NCBI RefSeq assembly: GCF_024347315.1
Contig: NZ_AP025461.1
Span: forward strand, 496,001-560,000
DNA length: 64,000 nt
Reading direction: 5' to 3'
From: Vibrio atlanticus
GTDB taxonomy: Bacteria > Pseudomonadota > Gammaproteobacteria > Enterobacterales > Vibrionaceae
Below the pieces are notes generated by a model. It was not told the origin of the DNA. It worked only from the letters and a program-made list of their open reading frames with translations, and ran no database searches. Shown here one piece after another: positions 27,859 through 39,952 of the stretch. Position 1 is the first letter of the stretch, and each line of letters opens with the position of its first letter. Both the position numbers and the translations under genes were made by a program.

Positions 27859-27981
27859 AATAATGAAGGTCGGTTACTGCAATCTGTACATGTTAAGTAA
27901 GTGCTTACAGTTTAAGGCTTAAATTTTGTATCCTAGAGCCTATACCATAAGCCGTTACAGCTGAACCTTAAAGATTATTCG

Positions 27982-28017
27982 CCCTTACCCCTTAACCCTT
28001 AACCCTTAAACCTTAAA
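27982..28017. repeat. 7-bp CCCTTAA array at a chemoreceptor 3' end
   Basis: About four to five copies of CCCTTAA with small variations. The minus-strand gene's stop codon at 28006-28008 lies within it. Confidence 0.9.
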
Positions 28018-29649
28018 GAAACCCAACTGCTGCTTTTGTTGTTCAGCGAGGTTTGATAACTCGTGGCTTGCTGCTGCTGCTTGGGTAATGCCGGTTACGT
28101 TTTGGCTTACTAAGCTGTAGATATTTGAGATATTACGGTTAATGTCTGAAGTCACTTGGCTTTGCTCTTCTGCAGCAGCGGCGACCTGAGTGTTGATTTC
28201 CGTGATATCCGTTACTGAGTTCGCAATGCCTGAAAGTGCAGAGCTTACCTCACCCGAAAGAGTCTGGTTATGTTCCAACATAGACAGCGAACTGCTCATA
28301 CTCTCATTCGCGTTTCCAGATTGAACCTGCAAGCCTTCAATGATGGTTTGGATTTCTTTGGTCGAATCTTGTGTACGTGCTGCTAGCATTCTCACTTCAT
28401 CAGCTACAACCGCAAAACCACGTCCGCTTTCACCTGCACGAGCGGCTTCAATAGCAGCGTTAAGCGCTAGAAGGTTAGTCTGCTCTGAGATGCTTTGAAT
28501 AACCTCAATGACATTACCAATCTTCTCTGAGTGCTCTTTTAGCGTGCCAACAACGTTCGCAGCTTCGCTAAGCTGAATCGCCATTTGCTCGTTTGCTTGG
28601 TTACTTTCATTAAACAAGCTCATGCTGTGTGTCGCCATTTCGTCAGCTTGCTTAGACGCGGAGTCAGCTTGTACTGCATTTTCGTTGACGTTTGCTGCTG
28701 TGCTCTCAAGTTGATTCACGGCAGAAGCAACTTGTTCCACTTCTTGCTTCTCTTGGTCTGAGTTCGCACTTGATTGTGTCATTACAGCGGCTAGTTCAGT
28801 CGATGCTGACGCAACTTCGATGCTGATTCGAGACAGTGAACTTACCGTGTCACGCAATTGCTCAACGGATTTGTTTACGTCTTGCGCAAGACGTGAGATC
28901 TCATTATCTCCATGTTCTTCGGCTTTAACTAGCAGGTTACCTTTTGCTACTTCGCGCATGGTTGCCTGAATATTGTTGATTGGTTTAACAATGATGCCAG
29001 CCAGTGTCCAGCTAATAACAAGAGCAATAGAAAGAATCACTAAAAGCCCAATAGTCGCAGTATTTAGGGTGCTAGTGTGTTGCTGACCATTGGTATGGAC
29101 TTGTTGAGTAGCAAGCAAGTTTAGCTTTTTAGAAAGACTGTCGATTGCTTTTACCATTTCGTTACCTGCATGGCGGTATTGGTCAATTGCCGTTTGGTAA
29201 CGAGTATCAAAGTCAGAAGTTAGCACTGAATTACCGTGTTTTGCCTTTAACAGGGGAAGCATGGTATTGCGTGAAAAGTTAACGTAATGGTCCATCGCCT
29301 TGCTCATTGCTGCGACTTCATCTTGCATACCTGGCACTGTGTCTAATGAGCTCAGTAGGCGTGAGTTTTGATCGCGTTTTTGATTAAGCGTTTCAACGAG
29401 CGTGTTTACATCATCAGGGTTGAACAAGCTATAGATTGCTTTGATGCGCATGCCGTAACTATTGTCGACGATTTCGCTGAGTTCTTCTTTATGTAGAATG
29501 AGTTGATCTGTTGCTGTTGATACATCTTTAAATGCGTTTTCCAGCTTGTCACCACCGATGATGACACCCGTCAAAAGTAATACGACGGAAAAGAGTACTG
29601 GAATAAGAATTTGTATTTTAATTGATAAGCCACTGAGAAGTTGGCGCAT
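28006..29649 (-). CDS. Methyl-accepting chemotaxis protein (four-helix sensor)
   Basis: A 547-aa chemoreceptor from ATG 29649, with AGGGAC upstream; the frame is open to 29688. TM1 is at about 12-32, a helical periplasmic sensor of about 155 residues resembling 4HB_MCP follows, then TM2 (about 192-215), a HAMP domain (about 217-270) and the signalling hairpin with the tip [25 protein letters not shown]. It passes a ligand signal to CheW/CheA. Ligand unknown. Single gene; the 3' end carries a 7-bp repeat array. Confidence 0.93.
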   Translation of the reverse strand: MRQLLSGLSIKIQILIPVLFSVVLLLTGVIIGGDKLENAFKDVSTATDQLILHKEELSEIVDNSYGMRIKAIYSLFNPDDVNTLVETLNQKRDQNSRLLSSLDTVPGMQDEVAAMSKAMDHYVNFSRNTMLPLLKAKHGNSVLTSDFDTRYQTAIDQYRHAGNEMVKAIDSLSKKLNLLATQQVHTNGQQHTSTLNTATIGLLVILSIALVISWTLAGIIVKPINNIQATMREVAKGNLLVKAEEHGDNEISRLAQDVNKSVEQLRDTVSSLSRISIEVASASTELAAVMTQSSANSDQEKQEVEQVASAVNQLESTAANVNENAVQADSASKQADEMATHSMSLFNESNQANEQMAIQLSEAANVVGTLKEHSEKIGNVIEVIQSISEQTNLLALNAAIEAARAGESGRGFAVVADEVRMLAARTQDSTKEIQTIIEGLQVQSGNANESMSSSLSMLEHNQTLSGEVSSALSGIANSVTDITEINTQVAAAAEEQSQVTSDINRNISNIYSLVSQNVTGITQAAAASHELSNLAEQQKQQLGFFKV

Positions 29650-30113
29650 GAATTGTCCCTCTATAAATAAGTAAATGAGCCGATGCAATTGCTTTTATTA
29701 TAATTATCCCGTGATTCTAACTACTGAGAATGACAATTCAATCAGTAATACATTCGATTTAGATATATGCGATAGGCAATTGATAAATTATGGTTGTTTA
29801 TTGTGCAAAATGAGCGTTTTTCTTTATTTCTCTATGGCTTACCCGTTCTGGGTGGCTGTGCGGTAATTGGTAATATTCGGTGTTGGTGGAATGTTGAACG
29901 ATTTGGGTTAAATAGATTGAAATAAATGTTTAACGTTTATGAGTTATTTAAACTTATTGCTTCAAGGTTATTTGACACGAAAAAAGACGGAAATAAATGT
30001 CAGCTGTCATATAGGCTTCAATTTAATGAAACACAACTGTCACATTCAGATTCTAAAGTGGGCACCGTTCAAGTTAAACACAACGGCAATAACGCCACTT
30101 AAGGAAATTTGTG
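29650..30113. other. Spacer between chemoreceptor and pstS
   Basis: About 460 AT-rich bases, divergent. The chemoreceptor promoter is expected on the left; the Pho-box-like repeats sit at the right end. No gene seen. Confidence 0.55.
30004..30054 (+). promoter_or_regulatory. Pho-box-like repeats upstream of pstS
   Basis: CTGTCAT at 30004-30010, then after four bases GCTTCAA; and CTGTCAC at 30037-30043, then after four bases AGATTCT. This 7-4-7 spacing, three helical turns apart, fits PhoB sites (CTGTCAT half-sites). The first halves match well, the second halves poorly. It implies induction by phosphate starvation. Confidence 0.75.
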
Positions 30114-30935
30114 ATGAAAAAGACAGTTATCGGTGCAATCGCTCTTTTAGGTGCACTAACAGTGACTCCAGCTTCAGCTAAAGAAACTATTTCAGCAGTT
30201 GGTTCAAGCAGCGTGACGCCACTGATGGAAGTTTTCTCTGAAACATACATGAAAACGAATTCAAACGTATTTATCGAAGTACAAGGCCCAGGTTCGTCTG
30301 CTGGTGTTAAAGCGGCGAAGAACGGCAGTGCAGATTTAGGTATGTCTTCTCGTAACCTTAAAGATAGCGAGAAAGAAACAACACTCGTTGAAGAAGTGGT
30401 TGCTCGTGACGGCATCGCAGTCGTGGTTAACCCTAAGAATGGCCTTGACGGTCTAACGGCTGAGCAAGTAACGGCTATCTACAAAGGTGAAGTAACAAAC
30501 TGGAAAGACGTTGGTGGTGCGGACAAGCCAATCGTAGCAATCACTCGTGATACAGCATCTGGTACTCGCGGTGCATTCGAAGACATCATGTCTCTTAAAA
30601 TGAAGATTTCTGGCACGAAAGTATCAGCAATCTCTCAACGTGCTCAAGTTGCTAACGGTAACGGTGCACTAAAAACAATGGTTGCATCTAACCCTTACGC
30701 AATCGGCTATATCTCTTTAGGTACAGTAGATAACTCAGTAAACGCGCTTGCAATTGACGGTACTGAAGCATCTGTAGACAACGTTAAGAACGGTTCTTAC
30801 AAAGTAGCTCGTCCTTTCCTAGTACTTTACAAAGAAGGTAAGCCTTCTTCTGAAACTCAAAAGTTCCTAGATTGGATGCTAACTGACGAAGCTCAATCTC
30901 TTGTTGAGAACAAAGGCTACATCTCAGTTAACTAA
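30114..30935 (+). CDS. pstS: Phosphate ABC transporter substrate-binding protein
   Basis: A 273-aa periplasmic protein with signal peptide MKKTVIGAIALLGALTVTPASA. It binds orthophosphate and delivers it to PstCA. The phosphate-binding segments GSSSVTPLM near 30 and GPGSSAGVKAA near 60, then TRDTASGTRGAFE near 145, are visible. ATG 30114 has AAGGAA eight bases upstream; GTG 30111 is an alternative. It belongs to the short PstS form found on Vibrio chromosome II. First gene of pstSCAB, behind Pho-box-like repeats. Confidence 0.95.
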   Translation: MKKTVIGAIALLGALTVTPASAKETISAVGSSSVTPLMEVFSETYMKTNSNVFIEVQGPGSSAGVKAAKNGSADLGMSSRNLKDSEKETTLVEEVVARDGIAVVVNPKNGLDGLTAEQVTAIYKGEVTNWKDVGGADKPIVAITRDTASGTRGAFEDIMSLKMKISGTKVSAISQRAQVANGNGALKTMVASNPYAIGYISLGTVDNSVNALAIDGTEASVDNVKNGSYKVARPFLVLYKEGKPSSETQKFLDWMLTDEAQSLVENKGYISVN

Positions 30936-30960
30936 TCTATATCTCAATTAATTAAATATT

Positions 30961-30992
30961 GCTCAGCCTACCTTTTCAGGCTGAGCCTTTTC
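30961..30992 (+). terminator. Attenuator-like hairpin between pstS and pstC
   Basis: GCTCAGCCT (30961-30969) pairs with AGGCTGAGC (30978-30986) followed by CTTTTCT. As it lies inside the pst operon, it probably lowers downstream transcription so PstS exceeds PstCAB. Confidence 0.82.
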
Positions 30993-31047
30993 TATCCCAC
31001 TTCGAGTTAATCCGTACGCTTATACAGCGTGTTAAGGATTTCGATAT

Positions 31048-31989
31048 GTGAGACTTGTTATGACCATCGCAACGAATAGTGAACAGCTTATGAATAGCGA
31101 AGCGACTCAACTGAAACGCGGCTTACGTAAAAAGAAGCGTGTAGATTGGAAAGAGCGTATTTTTCACGGCTTATTTCTTACTAGCGCAATCATCGGCATC
31201 GTATCCCTTGCTGTTATTGCTTTTTTCATCGTTAGAGAAAGTATCCCTGCGTTCCAGGAAGCGGGCCTATCGGGCATCGTGCTAGGACAGAACTGGCTAC
31301 CACCAGCACTTTACGGTGTTGCTACCATGATTGTGGCATCTGTCGTATCGACATTAGGTGCAGTAGTGGTCGGTGTGCCGATTGGTGTGTTAACGGCAAT
31401 CTTTATTGCTGAAATCGCGCCAAAGCGTCTGGCGGACATCATTCGTCCTGCTGTCGAATTGCTAGCGGGTATACCTTCGGTAGTTTACGGCTTCTTCGGC
31501 CTCGTTATTATCGTTCCTCTGATTCAAAACGTATTTCAAGTGCCCGCGGGTAACACGATTTTGGCGGGTATTATTGTTCTGGGTGTGATGATCCTTCCGA
31601 CGGTAATTACGGTTTCTGAAACCTCAATCCGTGCTGTACCAAGAACGTACAAAGAAGGTTCTTTAGCGTTAGGTGCTTCAAAGATCTTTACTATCTTTAA
31701 GTTGCTCGTTCCGGCTGCTCGCTCAGGCATTATGACGGGCGTAATTTTGGGTATTGGCCGTGCTCTTGGTGAAACGATGGCAATCATTATGGTGATGGGT
31801 AATGCACCTGCAATGCCTGAAGGTATCTTAGATTCAGCTCGTACACTAACCGCGAACATTGCGATTGAAATGTCTTACGCGAGTGGTATTCACGCAAGTG
31901 CACTCTATGCGACGGGTGTTGTTCTCCTTGTTTTCATCATGTCTCTGAATGCAATTCTCCTTTACTTGAACCGTGAGAAGGCGAGGTAA
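31048..31989 (+). CDS. pstC: Phosphate ABC transporter permease PstC
   Basis: A 313-aa inner-membrane permease with six segments: about 35-60, then the core from about 85 to 310, containing the EAA-like loop GALGASKIFTIFKLLVPAA. It forms the channel with PstA. GTG 31048 has AAGGA nine bases before; ATG 31060 is the other candidate, but its ribosome site is poor. Basic N-terminus (RGLRKKKRVDWKER). Separated from pstS by an attenuator-like hairpin and just ahead of pstA. Confidence 0.93.
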   Translation: MRLVMTIATNSEQLMNSEATQLKRGLRKKKRVDWKERIFHGLFLTSAIIGIVSLAVIAFFIVRESIPAFQEAGLSGIVLGQNWLPPALYGVATMIVASVVSTLGAVVVGVPIGVLTAIFIAEIAPKRLADIIRPAVELLAGIPSVVYGFFGLVIIVPLIQNVFQVPAGNTILAGIIVLGVMILPTVITVSETSIRAVPRTYKEGSLALGASKIFTIFKLLVPAARSGIMTGVILGIGRALGETMAIIMVMGNAPAMPEGILDSARTLTANIAIEMSYASGIHASALYATGVVLLVFIMSLNAILLYLNREKAR

Positions 31990-31993
31990 CATT

Positions 31994-32917
31994 ATGTCTT
32001 TAGAAAATAACGTAGCACCTCAAGCTCACCCTACGAACTTGCAAGGTAAGACGATGAATAAAATCGCGTTAAAGAAAGCCCGCGCACGTAAAGACGCCGT
32101 TCTGAGTGGTTTTATATGGGCTGCTGCCGCGTTAACGGTGGGCTTTTTGTTCTGGATTATGTGGTACATCCTCTCAAACGGCTTGCAGCACGTTGATTGG
32201 AATTTCATCACGGATGACTACACGCGAACGGGCGATGAGCACGGCATTTTTCCGATGATCATCTCGACAATCTACATGGTTATTGCTTCGATTGCGGTTG
32301 CTGCGCCATTGGGTATCATGACGGCAATCTACCTGACTGAATACGCAAAAGTAGGCAGTCGCTTAGTTAAGATCATTCGATTTTGTACCGAGTCATTAGC
32401 AGGTATTCCGTCAATCATCTTCGGTCTGTTTGGTATGACATTTTTCGTGGCTATTTTAGGTTTAGGTTTCTCTATCCTATCGGGCGCGTTGACTCTGAGT
32501 ATCTTGATTCTTCCAGTGATTATTCGTACTACTGAAGAAGCATTGATGGCGGTATCTCAAACTTATCGAGAAGGCTCATATGGTTTAGGGGCTTCTAAAA
32601 TCTACACAATCTGGCGTTTGATTCTACCAAGTGCAATGCCGGGTATTATCACTTCAGTTATTCTGAGTATTGGTCGTGTTATTGGTGAATCAGCGCCAGT
32701 ATTCTTGACCGCAGGTATGGTTGCTCGTATCCCAGATTCACTATTGGATTCTGGCCGTACATTAACCGTTCACTTATATAAGTTAACGACGGAGCTATTT
32801 ACCATTGAAGAATGGAATCAAGCATACGGCACAGCAACAGTACTGATTGTTCTTGTACTGCTGATCAACACACTCACGAAGTTGATCGCAAGACGTTTTA
32901 ATACTGCAACTTACTAA
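31994..32917 (+). CDS. pstA: Phosphate ABC transporter permease PstA
   Basis: A 307-aa permease from ATG 31994, which has GAGG seven bases upstream; the open frame back to 31973 overlaps pstC without support. Six membrane segments (about 40-65, 90-120, then four to the end) and the coupling loop YGLGASKIYTIWRLILPSA are clear. Partner of PstC in the transporter membrane domain. It lies 4 bases after pstC, so is co-translated. Confidence 0.93.
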   Translation: MSLENNVAPQAHPTNLQGKTMNKIALKKARARKDAVLSGFIWAAAALTVGFLFWIMWYILSNGLQHVDWNFITDDYTRTGDEHGIFPMIISTIYMVIASIAVAAPLGIMTAIYLTEYAKVGSRLVKIIRFCTESLAGIPSIIFGLFGMTFFVAILGLGFSILSGALTLSILILPVIIRTTEEALMAVSQTYREGSYGLGASKIYTIWRLILPSAMPGIITSVILSIGRVIGESAPVFLTAGMVARIPDSLLDSGRTLTVHLYKLTTELFTIEEWNQAYGTATVLIVLVLLINTLTKLIARRFNTATY

Positions 32918-32986
32918 GCAGGGTTTTCTAGAGCCAAATGAGCTCCTAAAACAGTACAGACTTTGACGAATTACGAGATTACGAAT

Positions 32987-33736
32987 ATGAACAAATTTAA
33001 TATTAAAGACCTAGACCTTTTTTACGGTGAAAACCAAGCGCTTAAATCAATCAACCTACCCGTGCCAGAGCGCCAGGTGACCGCTTTAATTGGCCCGTCG
33101 GGTTGTGGTAAATCAACGCTATTACGTTGCTTGAACCGAATGAACGATCTTATTGAAGGTGTAAAAATTACCGGCCTTCTTGAGATGGATGGCGACAACA
33201 TCTACGGCAATATCGATGTGGCTGATCTACGTATCAAAGTCGGCATGGTTTTTCAAAAGCCAAACCCCTTTCCAATGAGCATCTATGAAAACGTGGCATA
33301 CGGACTACGTGCTCAAGGTATCAAAGACAAAAAGCACATTGATGAAGTGGTTGAAAGTTCACTTCGCGGCGCGGCGCTTTGGGATGAAGTGAAAGATCGT
33401 TTGAAAGCACACGCATTCGGTTTGTCTGGTGGTCAGCAGCAACGCCTGTGTATTGCTCGCACTATCGCAATGCAACCAGACGTAATTTTGATGGATGAAC
33501 CTACTTCAGCACTTGATCCAATTGCGACTCATAAAATTGAAGAGTTGATGGAAGATCTGAAGAAGAACTTCACTATCGTTATCGTAACGCACTCTATGCA
33601 GCAAGCCCGCCGTATTTCAGACCGCACGGCTTTCTTCCTAATGGGAGAGCTTGTAGAGCACAACGAAACCAGCGTTATCTTCAGCGAACCAAAAGATGAT
33701 CGCACTAAAGGCTATGTAAACGGTGACTTTGGTTAA
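32987..33736 (+). CDS. pstB: Phosphate ABC transporter ATPase PstB
   Basis: A 249-aa ABC ATPase that drives phosphate import. Walker [10 protein letters not shown] is near residue 36, Q-loop [12 protein letters not shown] (diagnostic for PstB), signature LSGGQQQR near 147, Walker [14 protein letters not shown] near 168. ATG 32987 is preferred; a TTG at 32963 would add eight residues. Last gene of pstSCAB; phoU does not follow, as often on the second Vibrio chromosome. Confidence 0.95.
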   Translation: MNKFNIKDLDLFYGENQALKSINLPVPERQVTALIGPSGCGKSTLLRCLNRMNDLIEGVKITGLLEMDGDNIYGNIDVADLRIKVGMVFQKPNPFPMSIYENVAYGLRAQGIKDKKHIDEVVESSLRGAALWDEVKDRLKAHAFGLSGGQQQRLCIARTIAMQPDVILMDEPTSALDPIATHKIEELMEDLKKNFTIVIVTHSMQQARRISDRTAFFLMGELVEHNETSVIFSEPKDDRTKGYVNGDFG

Positions 33737-34055
33737 TTGCTTAATCGATAACGTGGTCAATACCACTAACTGAAACGCAGGTTAGATATTCGATTCGATT
33801 TACAGAATTATCACTATAACTATAAGCGATGGAAGTTTTGCCCCACTTTAGGTGGGGCTTTTTTATGCTGTTAAAAAACATCACATGTCGACGAAATTTT
33901 GGGCAGGAAATCCCATTTTTGTAGTCCTTCTCATGCTTGTGATAATGCAAAAGGTCAAATTGCGACCCACTTAACATCTCATTTTTAGTTACATTGATTG
34001 CATATCAAGGCTTCTGTATTTTTGCGTTATTCTTATTAGCCAATGGACCAACGCC
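33737..34055 (+). terminator. pstB-GGDEF gene spacer with terminator
   Basis: A 319-base spacer. GCCCCAC (33840-33846) pairs with GTGGGGC (33852-33858) followed by six T, a strong terminator for pstSCAB. The remainder is the promoter region for the next gene. Confidence 0.85.
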
Positions 34056-36200
34056 GTGCATGTTAAAGCCTTTGCAAAACAGATATCTGCTACGCGTGAT
34101 CACCGTTTATTGGCTGAGTCTCTGTTTGACTACCTGATTAAAATGCTTGGCCCCCAAGGGGTCGGAATATTTGCAGAGCCAATACCAGAAAGTGACTCGT
34201 TACCGTTGTTTTCCTGCGGTGAATTAACTTCTCTTGATCATTACCCTTCAACATTTTGGCCATGGGTTTCACAGTTCGACACTGCAGACGGTGTGTTACC
34301 GATGTCGCTCAATACGTGCAAGTGGGAGCACAGTAAAGCGCTTGGTGGAGAGTCGTTCATCATGATGCTCGACAACGCACCAGCCTGTAGAACTTATTTA
34401 ATTATTCAAAATTGCATCGCAGAAAAAGTTAATCAAACCTTTGACCAAGGGCTGGATGGCCTTCAATTAGCGGCAGCTCGCTGGCAGTGTATTCGCGCAG
34501 AAAAAAATGCAGCTATCGAGATTAAGCATAGGGATACACGTGAAGCGCAATATCTTGATGAAATTAAGCTTCGAGAGTTGTTTGTAGATAATATGAAATT
34601 GGTTCATCAGGTGGCGTTAGAGCTCTCGAACCCTGAATCATTGGATGCACTCTACAAAGCATCGGTAGAGGCGGTACGCGATAGACTTGGTTTTGATCGC
34701 GCTATATTTATGTTGCTTGATATGAAAAAGCGTTGCTTTAGTGGCACCTACGGCACCGATGAACTAGGAAAAACCAACAGCGAACATCACACTCAATATG
34801 ACCTGCATCAGCTTGAATCGGAATATATCGAGGCATTGTCTGACAACCACACTAACTTGGTCGTTATTGAACATGCTCCACTCTACACTGAAGGTAAGGT
34901 TGTAGGGCAAGGGTGGAATGGCATGCTTATTTTGCGTGAAGGGGATAAACCCGTAGGTTGGATTGCCATGGACAACTACATTCACCGCTCGCCAATCACC
35001 AATTACCAAAAGCAGATGCTTGAATCGTTCGGCTCTCTGCTGTCTCAGATATACATTCGTAAACGCCAAGAACTGAACATCCGAATGCTGCATTCGAGTA
35101 TGGTTGAGTTGTCTCGCTGCGATAGCGTCAGTGCTGTGTGTAAGTCCGCCGTCAGTTTTGCTATTCAGCATTTAGGCATTGATCGATTAGCCGTTTTCCT
35201 TACCGATAAAAATTGCAGTTACATGCAAGGTACTTGGGGTACCGATATAAAAGGCGATATTGTCGATGAGTCTTATTATCGTTCAGAGCTGGTAGAGCGT
35301 GACATTGTGTCTGCAGCTCGTACTTACCCTAACCAAGTCGCTTTTGAAGAATCGGTCCCTATTTATCATGATTACAATATTGTCGGGGTTGGCTGGACGG
35401 CAATGACAATGCTCACCACAAATACAGGCGTTCCGATTGCGTTTATCGCTGCGGATAATTTGTTAACACGAAGCCCTTTAACTTCACAACTGCGTGAAGT
35501 GATACGTATCTTCGCCTCTAGCCTTGCTGAAGTCTTACAAAGAACCATGGCGCAAGAAGAGATCAAAAAGCTCAATGAAACCCTAGAACAAGAGGTTAGC
35601 AAGCGAACTCAAGAGCTTGAAAATGCGAATGAACAGCTCGATGTGATTTCTAAACTCGACCCGCTGACTCGTCTTGGTAACCGCCGTATGCTGTCACAAG
35701 TTTTAGATGATCTGAATTGTGAGGAACAAGGTGCATTTGCTACGCAGAATGAGGTCACCTTTGGGTTAATTCTTGTCGATCTTGACCATTTTGGTTTGTA
35801 CAACAGTGTCTATGGCCATACTGAGGGGGATGTCGCTTTACGTGCCATTGGCAAGATACTGAGCACTCATGTTTACGGTGATCAAGAAACCTTCTGCCGT
35901 ATCGGCGGTGAGGAGTTTATGTTGTTGATGATCGGCACCAATCACACAACAACAAAGCAGCGTGCAGAGTCGATTCGACAAAGTATTGAAGACGCAAAAA
36001 TTCTCCATTGTAAAAGTAGCACTAGCCAATATTTAACCGCGTCTGTGGGTTATGCATCGATAACTTCGGATCAGCGCCAGTTCGATTTTGATTTGTTGTA
36101 TGGCAAGGCAGATAAGGCTTTGTATAAGGCGAAAGATTCAGGGCGAAATAGAATTGTCTCGGCTATGAAGCGAAGAAAAGTTGCGGCTACACTGACTTAG
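34056..36200 (+). CDS. GAF-like/GGDEF protein, probable diguanylate cyclase
   Basis: A 714-aa soluble protein. After about 180 N-terminal residues, two homologous GAF-like sensor domains (about 185-330 and 345-500) both contain GTWGTD/GTYGTDE and a later PIY/PLY and VG-GW motif, so they arose by duplication. A coiled coil (about 505-535) leads to a GGDEF domain with DPLTRLGNRRML and GGEEF at 617-621. The usual RxxD I-site is missing. It should synthesise cyclic di-GMP on a small-molecule or redox cue. The pst-GGDEF order resembles V. cholerae VCA0070-0074 (CdgA) as I recall it. Start GTG 34056 has a poor ribosome site. Confidence 0.85.
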   Translation: MHVKAFAKQISATRDHRLLAESLFDYLIKMLGPQGVGIFAEPIPESDSLPLFSCGELTSLDHYPSTFWPWVSQFDTADGVLPMSLNTCKWEHSKALGGESFIMMLDNAPACRTYLIIQNCIAEKVNQTFDQGLDGLQLAAARWQCIRAEKNAAIEIKHRDTREAQYLDEIKLRELFVDNMKLVHQVALELSNPESLDALYKASVEAVRDRLGFDRAIFMLLDMKKRCFSGTYGTDELGKTNSEHHTQYDLHQLESEYIEALSDNHTNLVVIEHAPLYTEGKVVGQGWNGMLILREGDKPVGWIAMDNYIHRSPITNYQKQMLESFGSLLSQIYIRKRQELNIRMLHSSMVELSRCDSVSAVCKSAVSFAIQHLGIDRLAVFLTDKNCSYMQGTWGTDIKGDIVDESYYRSELVERDIVSAARTYPNQVAFEESVPIYHDYNIVGVGWTAMTMLTTNTGVPIAFIAADNLLTRSPLTSQLREVIRIFASSLAEVLQRTMAQEEIKKLNETLEQEVSKRTQELENANEQLDVISKLDPLTRLGNRRMLSQVLDDLNCEEQGAFATQNEVTFGLILVDLDHFGLYNSVYGHTEGDVALRAIGKILSTHVYGDQETFCRIGGEEFMLLMIGTNHTTTKQRAESIRQSIEDAKILHCKSSTSQYLTASVGYASITSDQRQFDFDLLYGKADKALYKAKDSGRNRIVSAMKRRKVAATLT

Positions 36201-36235
36201 TGTGGTATCTGTTTTTCCCGTTCTCAAAAACGACT

Positions 36236-36283
36236 GAAGCCGTGATGTTCACAATGTGGTCATCACGGCTTCGTTCTTTTTTT
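36236..36283. terminator. Terminator between GGDEF gene and batD
   Basis: GAAGCCGTGATG (36236-36247) is perfectly inverted at 36261-36272, followed by a T-rich run. It ends the GGDEF transcript and may serve both convergent genes. Confidence 0.85.
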
Positions 36284-36335
36284 GACTTAGATTTTCTGTT
36301 TAATTAGCTTTCTGCTTACTTAGAACACCGGTTAA

Positions 36336-38018
36336 TTAAAGCCTTTCTAACGTGCTCTTGTGTGCTTTGTTCGAGATGCGTTTTGGTTTCTTAACCGCTT
36401 TGATTACCTCAGAAGGGTCCCATGACTGACTTGGTGAGCCAGCTTCAGCATAGAGGCTCTGATTTAGTCTGGTGAGCTCAGCTTCGATTGTTTCTAACGT
36501 TTCATCACTCAAGTCTGGGTTTTCTGTTTTCCACTGTTCGAACAAAGTTCTCGTCTTCACACCGTCTTTCATTTTCAGAGCTGCAATAAGCGCTTCTGCC
36601 GTATCGGATTGACGTTCATCTTTTTGCTTTTGTTTTACTGCTGTACCGCGGCGTGACCAGAAGTAGAAAGCAATCGCAGAACTGGTTAACCACAACACAG
36701 CAAATAGGGCGGTCAGATAAGGCCACATTCCCGGGTTTTCAACGGTAATAATCGTCGGACTGGCTTGTTGTGTCGGCGCTTCAATCGCTGGAGGAGGCGT
36801 ACTTGATGTTGCTCGCTCGCTAGCCTGAACCGACAACTCAAGACCAAGAGCTTTACTGATTTCTTGTGATTGTGAGTCAGTGTTAAACCAAGCTTGAGAA
36901 ACATCAGGAAGCGAGATATTTCCAGCCTCTTTCGGAATCAAGACTTGCTTGTAAACAACGACAGCATCACCGGATTGAGTGGTGCCAAATTGCGGCTTTT
37001 CTTCATAAACACGCACCGTTTTAGGGTAGGTGATATTCAGTTTTGGCAGTTGGTGCTGCGTTAAGTTGCTAGCCGTCATAGTTATGGTTCGAGTTAACGA
37101 ATCACCGGCTTCTATTCCAATCTTCTGTTTGTCGTTACCTAAAGCATTGCCATCCCTGAGTTCATTGCCTTGGCTATCTGACCATTTCTGAATCAACTTG
37201 AAGTTCGATGTTGGTAACCACTCACCTTGATAGCCTTTTGGTACCGGATTCACTGTTACATCTAAGGTTTCAACAGGCGTGTCGAGCTGGAAAAGGCGCG
37301 TCGTGCTTGAGTTGTTGGTTGAGTAAACAACAGCACCGGTTAACTTTGGCCCTTGAAGCTGAAATTGTCCTGCTTGCTGTGATGATATATGGAAAGATTG
37401 CTGAACAACCGTGACTTCTTGTCCGTTGATAACATCTTGGAACTGTTTCGACTCACCGATGGGTTCCACGTCCAAATTTGATGAGTTTGGTAGAGAGATT
37501 TGGGGATCTTGTAATCTTCTTGGATCCGCTTTGATGATGAGTTTTACATCAAGTTCCGCGACCTCTTGAGGGTATAGCGAGTCTTTACTCAGATTAAGTT
37601 GAAACTCGGCCATATCACTCTGCTTTGGAGCGGCTTTATTAACCGAAACGTTGATGGTGATCGGTTGGGTTTTTGCGCCTTCAATATCAAAGCTAGGAAT
37701 CTCTAATCGGCCTAATCGAAGTGGGGCAAGGGTAATATTCCACTCGCTAGATACGGTGCGGCTACCATTGACGATTCGCATCGATGACCCAAAACTTGGG
37801 GTGCCGACGTAGAAATTTTTCTGAAGGGAGGTCAGGTCTAAAACACCGGACGATACTTTTTCATCGGTCGCCACTCTAAGTAGGAATACTTCATCTTTGG
37901 TCACACTGTTTTGCGAAACACTCGCCACAGCGGTCGCTGCCAATGCAGAGAAGGACGAGAAAGCTCCCAGCAACAAAGTCAGGAGTATTGATAAAAATGG
38001 CTTGTTTAAAAATCGCAT
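36336..38018 (-). CDS. batD: BatD-like protein (oxygen tolerance family)
   Basis: A 560-aa exported protein: signal peptide (RFLNKPFLSILLTLLLGAFSSFSALA), a large extracytoplasmic beta-rich region (about 30-420) typical of BatD, one membrane anchor (about 435-460, MWPYLTALFAVLWLTSSAIAFYFW) and a charged cytoplasmic tail. Last gene of the MoxR-Bat operon, 2 bases after batBC. ATG 38018 is preferred; a GTG at 38027 overlaps the upstream stop. Bat proteins are linked to stress and aerotolerance in Bacteroides and Leptospira, but their activity is unknown. Confidence 0.85.
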   Translation of the reverse strand: MRFLNKPFLSILLTLLLGAFSSFSALAATAVASVSQNSVTKDEVFLLRVATDEKVSSGVLDLTSLQKNFYVGTPSFGSSMRIVNGSRTVSSEWNITLAPLRLGRLEIPSFDIEGAKTQPITINVSVNKAAPKQSDMAEFQLNLSKDSLYPQEVAELDVKLIIKADPRRLQDPQISLPNSSNLDVEPIGESKQFQDVINGQEVTVVQQSFHISSQQAGQFQLQGPKLTGAVVYSTNNSSTTRLFQLDTPVETLDVTVNPVPKGYQGEWLPTSNFKLIQKWSDSQGNELRDGNALGNDKQKIGIEAGDSLTRTITMTASNLTQHQLPKLNITYPKTVRVYEEKPQFGTTQSGDAVVVYKQVLIPKEAGNISLPDVSQAWFNTDSQSQEISKALGLELSVQASERATSSTPPPAIEAPTQQASPTIITVENPGMWPYLTALFAVLWLTSSAIAFYFWSRRGTAVKQKQKDERQSDTAEALIAALKMKDGVKTRTLFEQWKTENPDLSDETLETIEAELTRLNQSLYAEAGSPSQSWDPSEVIKAVKKPKRISNKAHKSTLERL

Positions 38019-38020
38019 GG

Positions 38021-39944
<1,924 letters not shown>

Positions 39945-39952
<8 letters not shown>

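Noticed and set aside
27982..28017. Telomere-like CCCTTAA repeats
   Set aside because: Only four to five copies within a bacterial gene end; a simple tandem array, not a replicon terminus.
30074..30415. Minus-strand frame opposite pstS
   Set aside because: A shadow of the highly biased codons of pstS.
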